Program-made: the position numbers and the translations under genes
The notes under the pieces: model-generated
Databases searched by the model: none
Seen by the model: only the letters and a program-made list of their open reading frames with translations
Told to the model about the DNA's origin: nothing
In this document: positions 53,502-63,806 of the stretch, piece by piece
Numbering within the stretch: the first letter of the stretch is position 1
Layout: every line of letters starts with the position of its first letter
NCBI RefSeq assembly: GCF_030068505.1
Contig: NZ_JAQOSO010000002.1
Location: 1-64,000, forward strand
Length of the DNA stretch: 64,000 nt
From: Roseofilum capinflatum BLCC-M114
Lineage (GTDB): Bacteria > Cyanobacteriota > Cyanobacteriia > Cyanobacteriales > Desertifilaceae
Direction: 5' to 3'

Positions 53502-53893
53502 CACTAAATTGTTGTGTAACTATCCAAAGAGTAAAAGCAAGAGTTTACCCTTATATACTCCTCTATATTGAGTATCTTCTTTTTCATGCTTCCCAGTTTA
53601 CCCCATCTCCCCTGAATTGTTACAGCGCTTCACACTGTAGTGGGGGAATGGGTGTATACAGTACGAAACGCTATAACAGAGTACAGTATTATTGATGTGA
53701 GTCATTGCGAATGGAGCGAAGCAGAATGAAGCAATCGCCAAGATTCGAGGATTGTGCGTTTCCGCTTCGCGGACATGAAAGCGACGCTTGCGCGGAGCGC
53801 GAATACTTCCCTGCGGTCGCAATCACAACTCAAATCTATGAATCAACGGGTTAACGAAGAGGACACAACGATTGCTCAGGAGAGTCTTTGGTC
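53502..53893. other. Repeat-rich gene-free stretch
   Basis: The 390-bp gap holds a GTCATTGCGAATGGAGCGAA segment of a repeat type common in cyanobacterial intergenic DNA, and palindromic blocks TTCCGCTTCGCGGACATGAA and GCGCGGAGCGCGAA near 53759-53800. A 74-codon minus-strand frame across these repeats is not a gene. Confidence 0.5.
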
Positions 53894-55861
53894 TTAAATC
53901 ACCCGGTCATTGCCCCCATCAACGGGGACTTGAGCAGCAGTGGTTTTAGCGAACAAAGGGCCGCACATTTCGGCAGCAAGTTCAGCCACGGAATGGCTAT
54001 CGACTTCTACTTTTAAGACATTGTTGGTTTTATATTCTTCCACGGTTAACCCATAATGGGCGGCGCGAGAATTGAGGACTTCTTCTGTCCATAAACCCGT
54101 ATCAAATACGGCATTGGGATGAAGGGTGTTGAGGCGAATGTTATCTTTGCCCCACTCTAGGGCGGCGACGCGCATGAGTTGATTGAGGGCAGCTTTAGAA
54201 GCAGAATAGGCGGCTGCTCCGGGGCCGGGGGCGGGGACATTTTTGGAGCCGATGACGACGACTCGACCGCCTTGGGGGGCGAGTTTGAGCAGGGGATGAG
54301 CTTGGCGCAACAGGGCGAGGTTGGCATCTAAATTGACGGACATGACTTTGCGCCATTCGCTACTGCTGAGGTCGGCAATGGGACAACCACCGGGAAAAAT
54401 ACCGGCGTTGAGGATGAGCATATCTAGACCGCCAAACTGTTGCACGGCTTGTTCTAGGGCGGCATTGAGGGCGGTTTCATCGGTGACATCGCAGGTGATG
54501 CCACAGAAGTCTGCACGGTTGTAGAGGTCTTCAATGTTGCGATCGAGATCTAAGCCGATGACGGCTGCTCCTCGCTTTAGGAGGGAGTCTACACAGGCTT
54601 TGCCGATGCCGGAGGCTGCGCCGGTGACGAGGGCTATTTCGCCAGTGAAGACGGGGGGTTTGCCGCCTTTGCGGAGTTTGGCTTGTTCTAAGTCCCAGTA
54701 TTCGACGGCGAAGATGTCTTTGGCAGAGAGTGCCTGATAGCCGCCGAGTTGGGTGCTGGCGCTGATGATGTCGATGGTATGGTCGTAAATGTCGGCGACG
54801 ATGTGGGCTTGTTTGATGGTTTTGCCGATGGTACACATGCCCAGTTCTGGGTCAAGAATGACTCTGGGAATGGGGTCGAGAATGGTTAGATCTGGGGTGG
54901 CGTGGGCGCGGAAGTAGGCTTGATAGTCTTGGGCATAGCTTTGAATGTCTCGGCCAACTAGGGGGAGGCGTTTGGTGCGGATGACGTGATCTGGGGTGGC
55001 GGGGCCTTGTTGGGAGATCTGCTGAATGTCGTCTCTTTGGGCGAAGTTGAGGGTTTTGGGGGTGCGGTGGGTGCTGAGGATGATGGGGAATTGGGCGGTG
55101 GTGGAGAGGGTATGGCGCAGTTGGGCGAGGGTTTGACTGAGGGGAGGGGGTTCAGGGGTCGGATGTTTGGGGATGGAAACCATTGCGCCTTGTTTTTGTA
55201 GGTAGGTTTCGGCTTGACTGACTAGCTCGATCATCCGTTCGTAGGATTCTTGGGCAGTAGCTCCGAAGGAAAAGATACCATGATTCATCAGTACCATGCC
55301 GAGGGTCTGTTCTCCGGCTTCTAGGGAGAATTGACTGGCGCAGACTCTGGCGAGGTCGAATCCGGGCATGACGTAGGGGATGATGATGAGGCGATCGCCA
55401 TAAATCTCTTCGATCCGTTCTCTACCATTGGCTGTATTTGTAACCGTAACGATCGCATCTGCATGGGTATGATCGACGTATTTGTAGGGCAAGATGGCGT
55501 GCAAAATGGTCTCTACAGAAGGAGAGGGAGCGCTGGCGCGGGTCATCTGGGTTTTCAGTTCATTGACCATTTGCGGGTCGGATAATTGCTTGAGCTGTGC
55601 TAATTTGAGCAGGTGGGGAATGCGTACCGGGGCAAATCCTGCGGCTTCGATGGTGGCGAGATCCCATCCGCTCCCTTTGACGTAGAGAATATCTTCTGCT
55701 TCTCCGAAGAGGTTGTTTTCTTTGACTTTGACGGAGGTATTGCCCCCTCCATGGAGGACGAGGGAGGGATCTTTTCCTAATAGGCGCGAGGTATAAACTC
55801 TTTGTTCTACATCTGTTTTATATTGAGCGGCTTCGCTCCCATTCCATAAGTTTTTAACCAT
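53894..55861 (-). CDS. Class II aldolase / short-chain dehydrogenase fusion
   Basis: The 655-residue protein joins an N-terminal class II aldolase/adducin domain (LHGGGNTSVKVKE, zinc ligands in YVDHTHADAIVTV and the later LMNHGIFSFG) to a C-terminal SDR (ALVTGAASGIGKACVDSLLK, LILNAGIFPGG, YxxxK in AAAYSASKAALNQL). It matches the bifunctional rhamnulose-1-phosphate aldolase/lactaldehyde dehydrogenase type (YuxG/RhaD-like), predicted to split a phosphorylated deoxysugar and oxidise or reduce the aldehyde. No sugar kinase or isomerase is nearby. A heptamer array ends 7 bp before the ATG. Confidence 0.88.
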   Translation of the reverse strand: MVKNLWNGSEAAQYKTDVEQRVYTSRLLGKDPSLVLHGGGNTSVKVKENNLFGEAEDILYVKGSGWDLATIEAAGFAPVRIPHLLKLAQLKQLSDPQMVNELKTQMTRASAPSPSVETILHAILPYKYVDHTHADAIVTVTNTANGRERIEEIYGDRLIIIPYVMPGFDLARVCASQFSLEAGEQTLGMVLMNHGIFSFGATAQESYERMIELVSQAETYLQKQGAMVSIPKHPTPEPPPLSQTLAQLRHTLSTTAQFPIILSTHRTPKTLNFAQRDDIQQISQQGPATPDHVIRTKRLPLVGRDIQSYAQDYQAYFRAHATPDLTILDPIPRVILDPELGMCTIGKTIKQAHIVADIYDHTIDIISASTQLGGYQALSAKDIFAVEYWDLEQAKLRKGGKPPVFTGEIALVTGAASGIGKACVDSLLKRGAAVIGLDLDRNIEDLYNRADFCGITCDVTDETALNAALEQAVQQFGGLDMLILNAGIFPGGCPIADLSSSEWRKVMSVNLDANLALLRQAHPLLKLAPQGGRVVVIGSKNVPAPGPGAAAYSASKAALNQLMRVAALEWGKDNIRLNTLHPNAVFDTGLWTEEVLNSRAAHYGLTVEEYKTNNVLKVEVDSHSVAELAAEMCGPLFAKTTAAQVPVDGGNDRVI

Positions 55862-55868
55862 GATTATA

Positions 55869-55907
55869 CAATTAACAATTAATAATTAACAATTAACAAT
55901 TAACAAT
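55869..55907. repeat. TTAACAA heptamer array before the aldolase/SDR gene
   Basis: On the minus strand it reads CCCATTG then five TTGTTAA-type units, one altered to TTATTAA, then TTGTATAATC and the ATG. Flank and TATAAT match the array before fabZ. Confidence 0.8.
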
Positions 55908-55929
55908 GGGTCGATTGGTGAGTTGCCAA

Positions 55930-56003
55930 GATCTTGCCCTCTCCCACTGGGAGAGGAACTTTTCTCCCCTTCTCCCACGGGAGAAGGGGCTGGGGGATGA
56001 GGG
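55930..56003. repeat. Dispersed CCCTCATCCCCC-type repeat, third copy
   Basis: CCCTCTCCCACTGGGAGAGG and TTCTCCCACGGGAGAAGGGG, then GATGAGGGC: the reverse-oriented relative of the two units at 17511-17690. It leads into the stop of gatC. Confidence 0.75.
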
Positions 56004-56005
56004 CT

Positions 56006-56293
56006 TTACTCGCTAAGGATTTGGGGAACCTTAAAAAAGTCCCCATCGCGATCGGGGGCATTGTCTAAAAGGGCTTCCCGAAACTCATCGGGGGTGAGTA
56101 AATCTTCGCGGGTGATGTTGCTTAATTCGATCGCTCGCGTGGTGGGGGGAACCCCTTCAGTATCTAACTCATTGAGCTGTTCCACATATTCGAGAATCTG
56201 GCTCAGTTCCCCACTTAACTGGGCTTCTTCTTCCGGAGTCAGGGCTAAACGGGCCAGATGGGCAACTTTATGAACTTGTTCTTGGTCGAGCAT
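56006..56293 (-). CDS. gatC: Aspartyl/glutamyl-tRNA amidotransferase subunit C
   Basis: The 95-residue protein has VHKVAHLARLALTPEEEAQL, LSQILEYVEQLNELDTEGVP, and the tail REALLDNAPDRDGDFFKVPQ, all GatC hallmarks. GatC stabilises the GatAB amidase that converts Glu-tRNA(Gln) to Gln-tRNA(Gln). gatA and gatB are not in the window. Full length. Confidence 0.96.
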   Translation of the reverse strand: MLDQEQVHKVAHLARLALTPEEEAQLSGELSQILEYVEQLNELDTEGVPPTTRAIELSNITREDLLTPDEFREALLDNAPDRDGDFFKVPQILSE

Positions 56294-56327
56294 AGGGGTT
56301 ATGGAAGACTACAGCAAAAAAGTATAC

Positions 56328-56849
56328 TTAGAAAAAGACTTCGCCTTGCGATCGCCCGGTATTTTTCAACCAGTTTTGGGCTTCAATATAGTTATTGGGA
56401 GCCATTTTAATTGCTTGGCTCCAATAATCGGCGGCGATATCAAATAATTCTTCCGCCTTCTCATTATCACCGGCTGCTTTTGTTTGTTCGCCCTTATAGT
56501 GATAGATGACGGCAATATTATTCAGGGCTTGGGGCATCTTATCATTCAAGTCCAAGGCTTGCTCATAATAGTCGATCGCCTTGTCATGCTCCCCATTACT
56601 GGCATGGATCAAGCCCACATTATACAGAATATAGCTGCGATCGTTGGGATCGTCCTCTAACTCCAAAGCTTCATAATAATTATCCAAAGCCTCTGCATAC
56701 TCCCCATCAGCCTGGGCAGACATCCCATCGCGATAATAGGCAAAGGCAGTTTTCGACTTATTGCTGGTGGGCAGAATCTTGAGAATAATATCTGCCATCA
56801 CCGTAAAGCTTTTATCAATAAAGTTATCGTTGCGCTGGGTTCTGGGCAT
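56328..56849 (-). CDS. ycf3: Photosystem I assembly protein Ycf3
   Basis: The 173-residue protein starts [20 protein letters not shown] and has three TPR repeats ([53 protein letters not shown]) and the end [14 protein letters not shown]. Ycf3 is a chaperone that helps assemble PsaA/PsaB at the thylakoid. Typical length and conservation. Monocistronic, same orientation as gatC. Confidence 0.96.
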   Translation of the reverse strand: MPRTQRNDNFIDKSFTVMADIILKILPTSNKSKTAFAYYRDGMSAQADGEYAEALDNYYEALELEDDPNDRSYILYNVGLIHASNGEHDKAIDYYEQALDLNDKMPQALNNIAVIYHYKGEQTKAAGDNEKAEELFDIAADYWSQAIKMAPNNYIEAQNWLKNTGRSQGEVFF

Positions 56850-56991
56850 AACCGTTTAGATTAAAGGGTTTCAATTTTTCATTGTAACAAGGATAGACAG
56901 TTACAGCGCAAAGCACTCTCAAGAGGTACAGCAGCACCCGATCTCCCTGAGCTAACCTTAACCCAGGGGGGAGTTAAGACAGTTCCCTTTT

Positions 56992-57969
56992 TTAAGGCTT
57001 ACCTTGCTCGTCCTGAGCGCAGTCTCCGCTTGGCAAGTTAGCGCGGGCGTTTCTTCTCCACATTTCGGGTTTAATGCGTCTGAGGGCGGAAGCGCGAAAC
57101 CGTCGATCCCACTCTTGCTCGGAAAGGTTGGCGAGATCGATGAGTTTGGGGGCGAGGTTTTCCGGATAGGGATGGAAGTCTGCGATCTGCGTCGGTTGGG
57201 AAAACCGTTGATTCCAGGGGCAAACGTCTTGACAAATGTCACATCCAGCCACCCATCCGTTGAGGTTTTTGGCGATCGCCTCCGGAAGTTCCTCAGCACG
57301 GTTTTCAATCGTGTGATAAGCAATACAGCGATTGGCATCCACCACAAACGGTTCGGCGATCGCCCCTGTAGGACAAGCCTGAATGCAGCGCGTACAAGTC
57401 CCACAATGCTCTGTATGGGGTTGATCCGGCTCTAAGGTCAAATTCGTCAAAATTTCCGCCAGAAACACCCAGGAGCCAAATTTACGGGTAATCAGATTCC
57501 CATGTTTACCCACCCAACCCAAGCCTGCCGTCTCGGCCCAGAGTTTATCTTGAACCGGCCCCGTATCCACATAGCCCTTAAGTTGAATATCTTGCCCCTG
57601 CTGCTGTAACCACGCAGCAAAAGCCTTTAACTTTTTGCCGATGACTCGATGATAATCCCGTCCCCAAGCATAACGAGAAATTTTGCCATACTCTAGCCCT
57701 TGGGGTTGAGCATAGGGAGCATAATAATTGAGTGATAAACTAATAATCGAAGCTACTTGGGGGAAGGCGGTGCGGATCTCTTGGCGTTTGGGATTAGCCA
57801 TCCAATCCATGTCTGCATGATAGCCCTGGGCTAACCAAGAATTGAGCCGTTCAGCCGCTTTTTGGGCGATCGCCCGATCTACCACTGCTATCCCCACTTG
57901 ACTAAAGCCAAGCTCAATCGCTTTTTCTTTCACCTGTTCTGAACTTAAGGTTCCAGAATCATCAGACAT
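56992..57969 (-). CDS. queG: Epoxyqueuosine reductase
   Basis: The 325-residue protein has LGFSQVGIAVVDRAIAQKAA at the start, LSLNYYAPYAQP, the catalytic-domain Asp in YVDTGPVQDK, two 4Fe-4S motifs CGTCTRCIQACPTGAI and CDICQDVCPWN, and AEILTNLTLE. It reduces epoxyqueuosine to queuosine in tRNA using cobalamin. I chose ATG 57969 (MSDDSG); a longer frame to 58047 overlaps little but lacks family similarity. Confidence 0.94.
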   Translation of the reverse strand: MSDDSGTLSSEQVKEKAIELGFSQVGIAVVDRAIAQKAAERLNSWLAQGYHADMDWMANPKRQEIRTAFPQVASIISLSLNYYAPYAQPQGLEYGKISRYAWGRDYHRVIGKKLKAFAAWLQQQGQDIQLKGYVDTGPVQDKLWAETAGLGWVGKHGNLITRKFGSWVFLAEILTNLTLEPDQPHTEHCGTCTRCIQACPTGAIAEPFVVDANRCIAYHTIENRAEELPEAIAKNLNGWVAGCDICQDVCPWNQRFSQPTQIADFHPYPENLAPKLIDLANLSEQEWDRRFRASALRRIKPEMWRRNARANLPSGDCAQDEQGKP

Positions 57970-58001
57970 CAATCCCCCCAAACTCACCTTGCCAACCCAA
58001 C

Positions 58002-58430
58002 TTATTCTTTCTTCAAAGCGGGGACACTTGCCTCTAATTTTAGGCAATTACGACCTTCAACTTGCAGGCGATACTCTACCCGATCCATCAACCGATTCAT
58101 AATCAGCCATCCATAACCCCCTTCCTGTTTTTGTTCTGGATCGGGAGGCAAATAAGTAGCTAGATCATATCCTTGGCCATGATCCCAAATCTCTAGGGCA
58201 ATGTCACTATTTTTGAGTTCCAAACACATCACCACAGGCAATTCCGCCTTCTCTTTATGGGCATGGCGCACCACATTAGAATAGGCTTCTACTAAGGCCA
58301 ATCGAAACCGAGTGGATTGTCTTGACCAATCCGGTGACTCCCCCAGCTCCACTTCCAAACAGCCTAATAACCAGGACTCAACAATTCCCAGAAATTTCAA
58401 ATCGCTTGGCACATTTAGCTCCGTTTTCAT
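58002..58430 (-). CDS. RsbW-type anti-sigma/serine kinase-like ATPase
   Basis: The 142-residue GHKL domain protein has the N box LALVEAYSNVVRHAHKE, G1 IWDHGQGYDL and a GGYGWLIMNRLMD lid. It starts 5 bp after the REC-GAF-SpoIIE phosphatase gene. Such pairs belong to partner-switching systems in which the phosphatase and kinase act on an anti-sigma antagonist. No antagonist or sigma gene is next to it. Confidence 0.87.
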   Translation of the reverse strand: MKTELNVPSDLKFLGIVESWLLGCLEVELGESPDWSRQSTRFRLALVEAYSNVVRHAHKEKAELPVVMCLELKNSDIALEIWDHGQGYDLATYLPPDPEQKQEGGYGWLIMNRLMDRVEYRLQVEGRNCLKLEASVPALKKE

Positions 58431-58435
58431 GAGAC

Positions 58436-60133
58436 CTACAAAACCTCCAAAGATAGCAGCGTTTGATCATCTTCTTGTATAGCACTATCTGCTCGAACAC
58501 TATCAAGCAGTTGGGTTAAACTCAGTTTGCCCGGTTGTTGAATCAACAATTTCCATAACCCTTCTTGATTCAGCATGGCTTCTGAATCGATTTGACCAGC
58601 ACTGTGATCTTTCGCTTCGGTAATGCCATCACTCGTCAGTAAAAGCACATCTCCTGGTTCCATTTTCACCTGTCCAGACTGAGCTTTCCAAACGGGTAAA
58701 ATACCCACCGGAATACCGCGAACTTTGAGAATATTCGGTTCGACTGTAACTGGCTCATTTGCCGCCAATTGCTCCATCAGTTTTTTGTGAGACCAAACCA
58801 GGGGATAAACATGGCCAGCGCTGGCATAGGCGAGTTCCTGAGTCGAAGGACGATAGCGAGCAACCGCCATGGTGATAAAAGAGTTGTTATTGGTCAAATC
58901 ATCGATCAGGGAACTATTGAGGTTGCGAATCACTTCATTCGGCTCCTGGGACGTATCCTGGGACAGTTCGCGACGCAGTACGGAAATGGCACTGGCCATA
59001 AATAGAGCTGCCGGAACCCCTTTACCAGATACATCACCCACGGCTACCCAAATATCGCCTTGGGGATGCACATAGACTTCAAAGAAATCTCCGCCGACTT
59101 CCCGTGCCGGATAGCAATAGGCTTGCACATCAACTGCATCAATTTCAGGCCAACTTTGCCGCAGTAGGTTCGCCTGAAATTGACGAGCCACTTCGAGTTC
59201 CGATTGCAATTGATTAGCCAGTTGAGTCGCTCGTTCATAGAGTCTGGCTTGGGAGAGCGCTAAGGAGGCTTGTTCGATGATGCTCTCTAGCAGTTGAACA
59301 TCCTCATCGGGCCACAGGCCATCGGTGTCATATTGATAGAGAGAGAGGATACCGAAGAAGGTTTCTTGGTAGATGAGGGGGACGGCTAAGTGCAGATAGG
59401 GGCGATCGCCTTCTGCATACCGTTGACTTTGGGTTTGATGATTCTCTAGAGCCGCTTCTATTAAGGCTTGAGAGTCTGGAGAATTGAGTAAATTCGCCTC
59501 GTCTGCCTCTTCAGACGGATTACGATAAGCAAACCGATGTTGTGTTAACTTATTGTCTTCCACAGATTGGAGACAGCAGAAATCCGCCTCAAAATTCTTG
59601 CCCACTGTCTCGCTGATATTTTGCAACATGCTGTTGTAATCCAGCTTATCTCTGAGGGCCGTCATCACCGTATTCTGAATGGACTCCCGTCGTAGCGATC
59701 GCCTCAAATTATTGGTACTTTGTTTAATGACCTGATAGGTCTCTGAGGCTTGCTCAATCAAGGCCTTCAGTTCCGTCGGGTTCCAGGGTTTAACAATATA
59801 CTTAAACACCTTCCCCGCATTAATGGCCTCAACCAAGTCCTCCACATCCGTATAACCCGTTAACAAGATGCGGATCGTATCGGGATACTGTTCTACGGTC
59901 TTACCTAGAAACTCAGTCCCATTCATTTCTGGCATCCGTTGGTCAGAGATAATGATCGACATTTCTCCTTCTTGATCCAGAATCTCTAGAGCGGCCTTTG
60001 CACTTTCGGCGCGATAAACTTGAAAATCCCGCCGAAAGGTTCGATACAGTAGATCGAGGTTATCCCGCTCGTCATCAACGACCATTAATTTGGCTTTTTT
60101 GCTCCGTCGTTCTCGGCGTTCACCCTGACTCAT
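58436..60133 (-). CDS. Receiver-GAF-PP2C (SpoIIE) phosphatase
   Basis: The 565-residue protein has a receiver domain (KLMVVDDERDNLDLLYRTFR, Asp in IIISDQRMPEMNGTEF, Lys in FKYIVKPWNP), a GAF domain (about 160-310) and a SpoIIE-type PP2C phosphatase with metal Asp in YPAREVGGDFFEV and GDVSGKGVPAALFMAS, later LLTSDGITEA. Phosphorylation of the receiver or GAF ligand binding would switch the phosphatase. It is transcribed with the anti-sigma-like ATPase. Confidence 0.93.
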   Translation of the reverse strand: MSQGERRERRSKKAKLMVVDDERDNLDLLYRTFRRDFQVYRAESAKAALEILDQEGEMSIIISDQRMPEMNGTEFLGKTVEQYPDTIRILLTGYTDVEDLVEAINAGKVFKYIVKPWNPTELKALIEQASETYQVIKQSTNNLRRSLRRESIQNTVMTALRDKLDYNSMLQNISETVGKNFEADFCCLQSVEDNKLTQHRFAYRNPSEEADEANLLNSPDSQALIEAALENHQTQSQRYAEGDRPYLHLAVPLIYQETFFGILSLYQYDTDGLWPDEDVQLLESIIEQASLALSQARLYERATQLANQLQSELEVARQFQANLLRQSWPEIDAVDVQAYCYPAREVGGDFFEVYVHPQGDIWVAVGDVSGKGVPAALFMASAISVLRRELSQDTSQEPNEVIRNLNSSLIDDLTNNNSFITMAVARYRPSTQELAYASAGHVYPLVWSHKKLMEQLAANEPVTVEPNILKVRGIPVGILPVWKAQSGQVKMEPGDVLLLTSDGITEAKDHSAGQIDSEAMLNQEGLWKLLIQQPGKLSLTQLLDSVRADSAIQEDDQTLLSLEVL

Positions 60134-60437
60134 GCCACACTCCCATTGCCGGTTAGTTTGACACTATAGTAGATAATCTCACCCAGTGGGGATAAGACTT
60201 TCGGTTTCACGGGCCATTCAAAGCTGCTATCTTTACTAGATTTCATGAGGTTTGTCAAGGTCATCTCAATCTACAGGATCATTTGCTCGAAGCAGTTGAA
60301 TATTTGGGGATATTGATCTGCATTATTAGACAGTTTACACCGACTGGACTAGGCCTGAATAGGGGGATGGGGGAGTGGGGAGATGAGGAGGATGGGGAGG
60401 ATGGGGAAAAATCGGATATAACAAGGAAAGGGTAAAA

Positions 60438-60540
60438 CCCAGTATTGCCTATTGCCTATTCCCCATTCCCTATTCCCCATTCCCTATTGCCTATTCCCCA
60501 TTCCCCATTCCCCATTCCCCATTCCCCATTCCCCATTCCC
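60438..60540. repeat. Heptanucleotide repeat tract (STRR)
   Basis: TTGCCTA, TTCCCCA and TTCCCTA units in mixed order, followed by TTTCCCCCTTGACA. It occupies much of the 510-bp gap before topA. The rest of the gap has a G-rich GATGGGGAGG tract at 60380-60410 and no visible gene. Confidence 0.88.
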
Positions 60541-60645
60541 CCAAATCTTAATCTTTTCCCCCTTGACAATTTCCCAAAAATCTTTCAAGTTGACAAACTA
60601 GCTAGAGATTAACCCATCTCTGCCAATCCATTCCCCCTATGCCCT

Positions 60646-63240
60646 ATGTCAAGCCTCGTTATTGTTGAATCTCCAACCAAAGCGCGAACCATCCGCAACT
60701 TTCTACCCACGGGTTACCAAGTAGAAGCCTCCATGGGTCATGTTCGCGACCTTCCCTCTGCTGCTGATGAAATTCCGGCCAGTTTCAAAAAGGAGAAATG
60801 GGCCCAATTGGGAGTCAATGTAGAATCGAACTTTGAACCGCTTTATGTGATTCCCAAAGATAAAAAGAAAATTGTTAAAGAACTCAAGGATGCTCTGAAA
60901 AAAGCCGATGAGTTGATTCTAGCGACAGATGAAGACCGAGAAGGGGAGAGCATTAGCTGGCATTTGAAGGAATTGCTCAAACCCAAGGTTCCCATTAAAC
61001 GGATGGTCTTTCATGAGATTACCCAAGAGGCGATTCGGGCTGCCTTGCAAAACTGCCGAGATATCGATTTGCAATTGGTTCATGCTCAGGAAACTCGGCG
61101 GATTTTAGACCGTTTGGTGGGGTATACGATTTCTCCTTTATTGTGGAAAAAAATCGCGCCGAAACTCTCAGCCGGACGGGTGCAGTCGGTGGCGGTGCGG
61201 TTGTTGGTGGCTCGCGAGCGGGAACGGCGAGCGTTTCGTCAAGGGTCTTATTGGGATCTGAAGGCGGAATTGGAACAAACCAAAACGGCGTTTGAAGCCC
61301 GGTTAATCACTCTGGATGGGGTGAAAATTGCCACGGGTAGTGATTTTGATCCGGAAACGGGGAAAATCGTTAAAAACCGTCAGGTTAAACTGCTGAATGA
61401 GACGGAAGCGAAGGCGCTGCAAAAACAGTTAGAGGGGAAAACTTGGACGGTGACGGAGGTGGATGAAAAGCCGACAACGCGCAAACCTTCGCCTCCGTTT
61501 ACGACTTCGACTTTGCAGCAGGAAGCGAACCGCAAATTGGGGTTGTCGGCGAAGGAGACGATGCGGACGGCACAAAATTTGTATGAGCAGGGCTATATTA
61601 CTTATATGCGGACGGATTCGGTGCATTTGTCGAAGGAGGCGATCGCCGCCGCTCGTAGTTGTGTAGAACAAAAGTATGGCCCGGAATATCTCTCTCCCCA
61701 AGCACGCCAATACAGCACCAAAAGCAAGGGAGCGCAGGAAGCTCACGAAGCCATTCGTCCAGCCGGAAAGCAGTTTCGCACCCCCCAAGAAACCGGTTTA
61801 GGAGGTCGGGAAGCGAAAGTTTATGACCTGATTTGGAAGCGTACCGTAGCGTCTCAAATGGCCAACGCCCAGTTAACCCAAATTGCGGTTAACCTGCAAG
61901 TGGAAACGGCTGAGTTTCGCTCTTCTGGTAAACGGATTAATTTTCCTGGCTTTTTCCGCGCTTATGTGGAGGGTTCCGATGATCCCGATGCAGCCTTGGA
62001 AAATCAGGAGGTGATTCTACCGGAACTGAAGGCAGGGGATCATCCTGATTGTAAACAATTAGAGGCGATCGGTCACCAAACCCAACCCCCCGCTCGCTAT
62101 ACGGAAGCCTCCTTAGTCAAAACCCTGGAAAAGGAAGGGGTGGGCCGTCCGAGTACCTACGCCAGCATCATTGATACGATTATCGGCAAAGGCTATGCCC
62201 AAATGGTCAACAAGGCCCTGATCCCTTCCTTTACGGCCTTTGCAGTAACCAATTTGCTAGAGCAACATTTTCCCGACCTGGTGGATACTCAATTCACCTC
62301 GCGCATGGAACAAACCCTAGATGATATTTCTACGGGGGAAGTGGACTGGTTACCCTATCTGAAAACCTTTTATCAGGGAGAAACGGGTCTGGAAACTCAA
62401 GTGAAGGAACGGGAGAGTCAAATCGATCCGAATACGGCGAAAACTCTGGAATTGGAAGGCTTAGAGGCTAAAGTCCGTTTAGGGAAATACGGCCCCTATG
62501 TGGTAGTGGAAAATGGAGAGGATGAACCGCTTACGGCCTCTATTCCCCCTCACCTCACCCCCGATACCCTGGATCAAGATCAGGTGCAAACCCTGATCAA
62601 GCAGAAAACTGAGGGGCCTGACTGCCTCGGTGTTCATCCGGAGATGGGAGAGGAGATTTTTATGCTCAATGGAACCTATGGCCCCTATGTGCAACTTGGG
62701 GAAGTTTCCGAAGAAAATAAAAAACCCAAACGCGCATCCCTCCCCAAAGGCATGAAACCGGAAGATGTCACCTTGGATATGGCTGTGGGTTTGTTATCCT
62801 TACCGCGACTGTTGGGCCAACACCCCGAAACCGGAGCGAAAATTAAAGCGGGTTTAGGTCGCTTTGGCCCCTATGTTGTCCACGATCAAGGTAAGGAAGG
62901 TAAGGATTATCGCTCTTTGAAGAAAGAAGATGATATCTTAACTATTGGCCTCGATCGCGCTCTGGAATTACTGGCCCAACCGAAGCGAAGTCGGGGAGGG
63001 GGTCGTGGAAAGACCAAGGAACCCCTGCGAGCGTTAGGGGCACACCCAGAGGATGGGGAGGCAGTTAATCTTTATGATGGCCCCTATGGCCCCTATGTGA
63101 AGCATGGTAAGGTCAATGCTAGTGTACCCAAGGAGCGGCCGGTTGAAGAGGTGACCTTAGACGAAGCCCTAGAGTTACTCAAGGCTAAGAAAAGCACTAA
63201 AACGACCAGTACCCGCTCCCGCAGTCGTAAAAAGGCTTAG
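60646..63240 (+). CDS. topA: DNA topoisomerase I
   Basis: The 864-residue enzyme has the Toprim start [20 protein letters not shown], the acidic triad [29 protein letters not shown], the active-site Tyr in [17 protein letters not shown] and HEAIRPA. Instead of zinc fingers, the C-terminus carries four GxFGPYVxxG-type repeats ([52 protein letters not shown]) and a basic tail. It relaxes negative supercoils. Confidence 0.96.
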   Translation: MSSLVIVESPTKARTIRNFLPTGYQVEASMGHVRDLPSAADEIPASFKKEKWAQLGVNVESNFEPLYVIPKDKKKIVKELKDALKKADELILATDEDREGESISWHLKELLKPKVPIKRMVFHEITQEAIRAALQNCRDIDLQLVHAQETRRILDRLVGYTISPLLWKKIAPKLSAGRVQSVAVRLLVARERERRAFRQGSYWDLKAELEQTKTAFEARLITLDGVKIATGSDFDPETGKIVKNRQVKLLNETEAKALQKQLEGKTWTVTEVDEKPTTRKPSPPFTTSTLQQEANRKLGLSAKETMRTAQNLYEQGYITYMRTDSVHLSKEAIAAARSCVEQKYGPEYLSPQARQYSTKSKGAQEAHEAIRPAGKQFRTPQETGLGGREAKVYDLIWKRTVASQMANAQLTQIAVNLQVETAEFRSSGKRINFPGFFRAYVEGSDDPDAALENQEVILPELKAGDHPDCKQLEAIGHQTQPPARYTEASLVKTLEKEGVGRPSTYASIIDTIIGKGYAQMVNKALIPSFTAFAVTNLLEQHFPDLVDTQFTSRMEQTLDDISTGEVDWLPYLKTFYQGETGLETQVKERESQIDPNTAKTLELEGLEAKVRLGKYGPYVVVENGEDEPLTASIPPHLTPDTLDQDQVQTLIKQKTEGPDCLGVHPEMGEEIFMLNGTYGPYVQLGEVSEENKKPKRASLPKGMKPEDVTLDMAVGLLSLPRLLGQHPETGAKIKAGLGRFGPYVVHDQGKEGKDYRSLKKEDDILTIGLDRALELLAQPKRSRGGGRGKTKEPLRALGAHPEDGEAVNLYDGPYGPYVKHGKVNASVPKERPVEEVTLDEALELLKAKKSTKTTSTRSRSRKKA

Positions 63241-63454
63241 TGACAACAGGGCCAGTTCTCCCCTTTTTCCTCAAACTCTTGTGGAAAACTTCCAAAGCTT
63301 GTGGAAAAAATGTGGAAATTCTCCCAAAAAGAGACCCGATCCACAGAACGGAGGACAGGTCTTTGTTGGATGGAAATGATACGGCGATCGGACTATCACC
63401 CAATTCTTTGTTAAACTAGGGAGTGACCCCCTTGAGTAGGATAGAGCCGATTCT

Positions 63455-63637
63455 ATGGGACGTAAAGCTAAACTGAAACATCAACGCCATCAAGTCCAGT
63501 CTCCAGATGCTAAACCGGAGACTGTGCCTTTAGAGACAACTGATTTTGTCCAGGAGATTCAGCAACAAGGCTATCAGTTCAAAGAGACTAAAACGGCTCC
63601 AGAGATTCCCCAGAATCAGATTAAACCCCAGTTGTAA
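63455..63637 (+). CDS. Hypothetical small protein downstream of topA
   Basis: A 60-residue protein with a basic start (GRKAKLKHQRHQVQ) and a Gln/Pro-rich body (FVQEIQQQGYQFKETK). Not recognised. The frame is compact and preceded by a purine-poor leader, so support is moderate. It could be a conserved cyanobacterial small protein. Confidence 0.5.
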   Translation: MGRKAKLKHQRHQVQSPDAKPETVPLETTDFVQEIQQQGYQFKETKTAPEIPQNQIKPQL

Positions 63638-63806
63638 CAGAGAAAGCAGTGGCAGCATGGCCGGGTTATATCCAGTCCGTTTAGCTGTAGTTTAATGGAT
63701 GACCCAGAGTTGATATTGAAAACTTAATCACTAAAAAGATATATTGCGCTATAATTATACTTGAACTCTTCAATCATCCTGATTCAGATTCCTAGGAGAT
63801 CGCCTG

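Noticed and set aside
53598-53822. 74-codon minus-strand frame upstream of the MASE1 kinase
   Set aside because: Runs through palindromic repeats; residue content (RAPRKRRFHVREAE) reflects repeats, not a gene.
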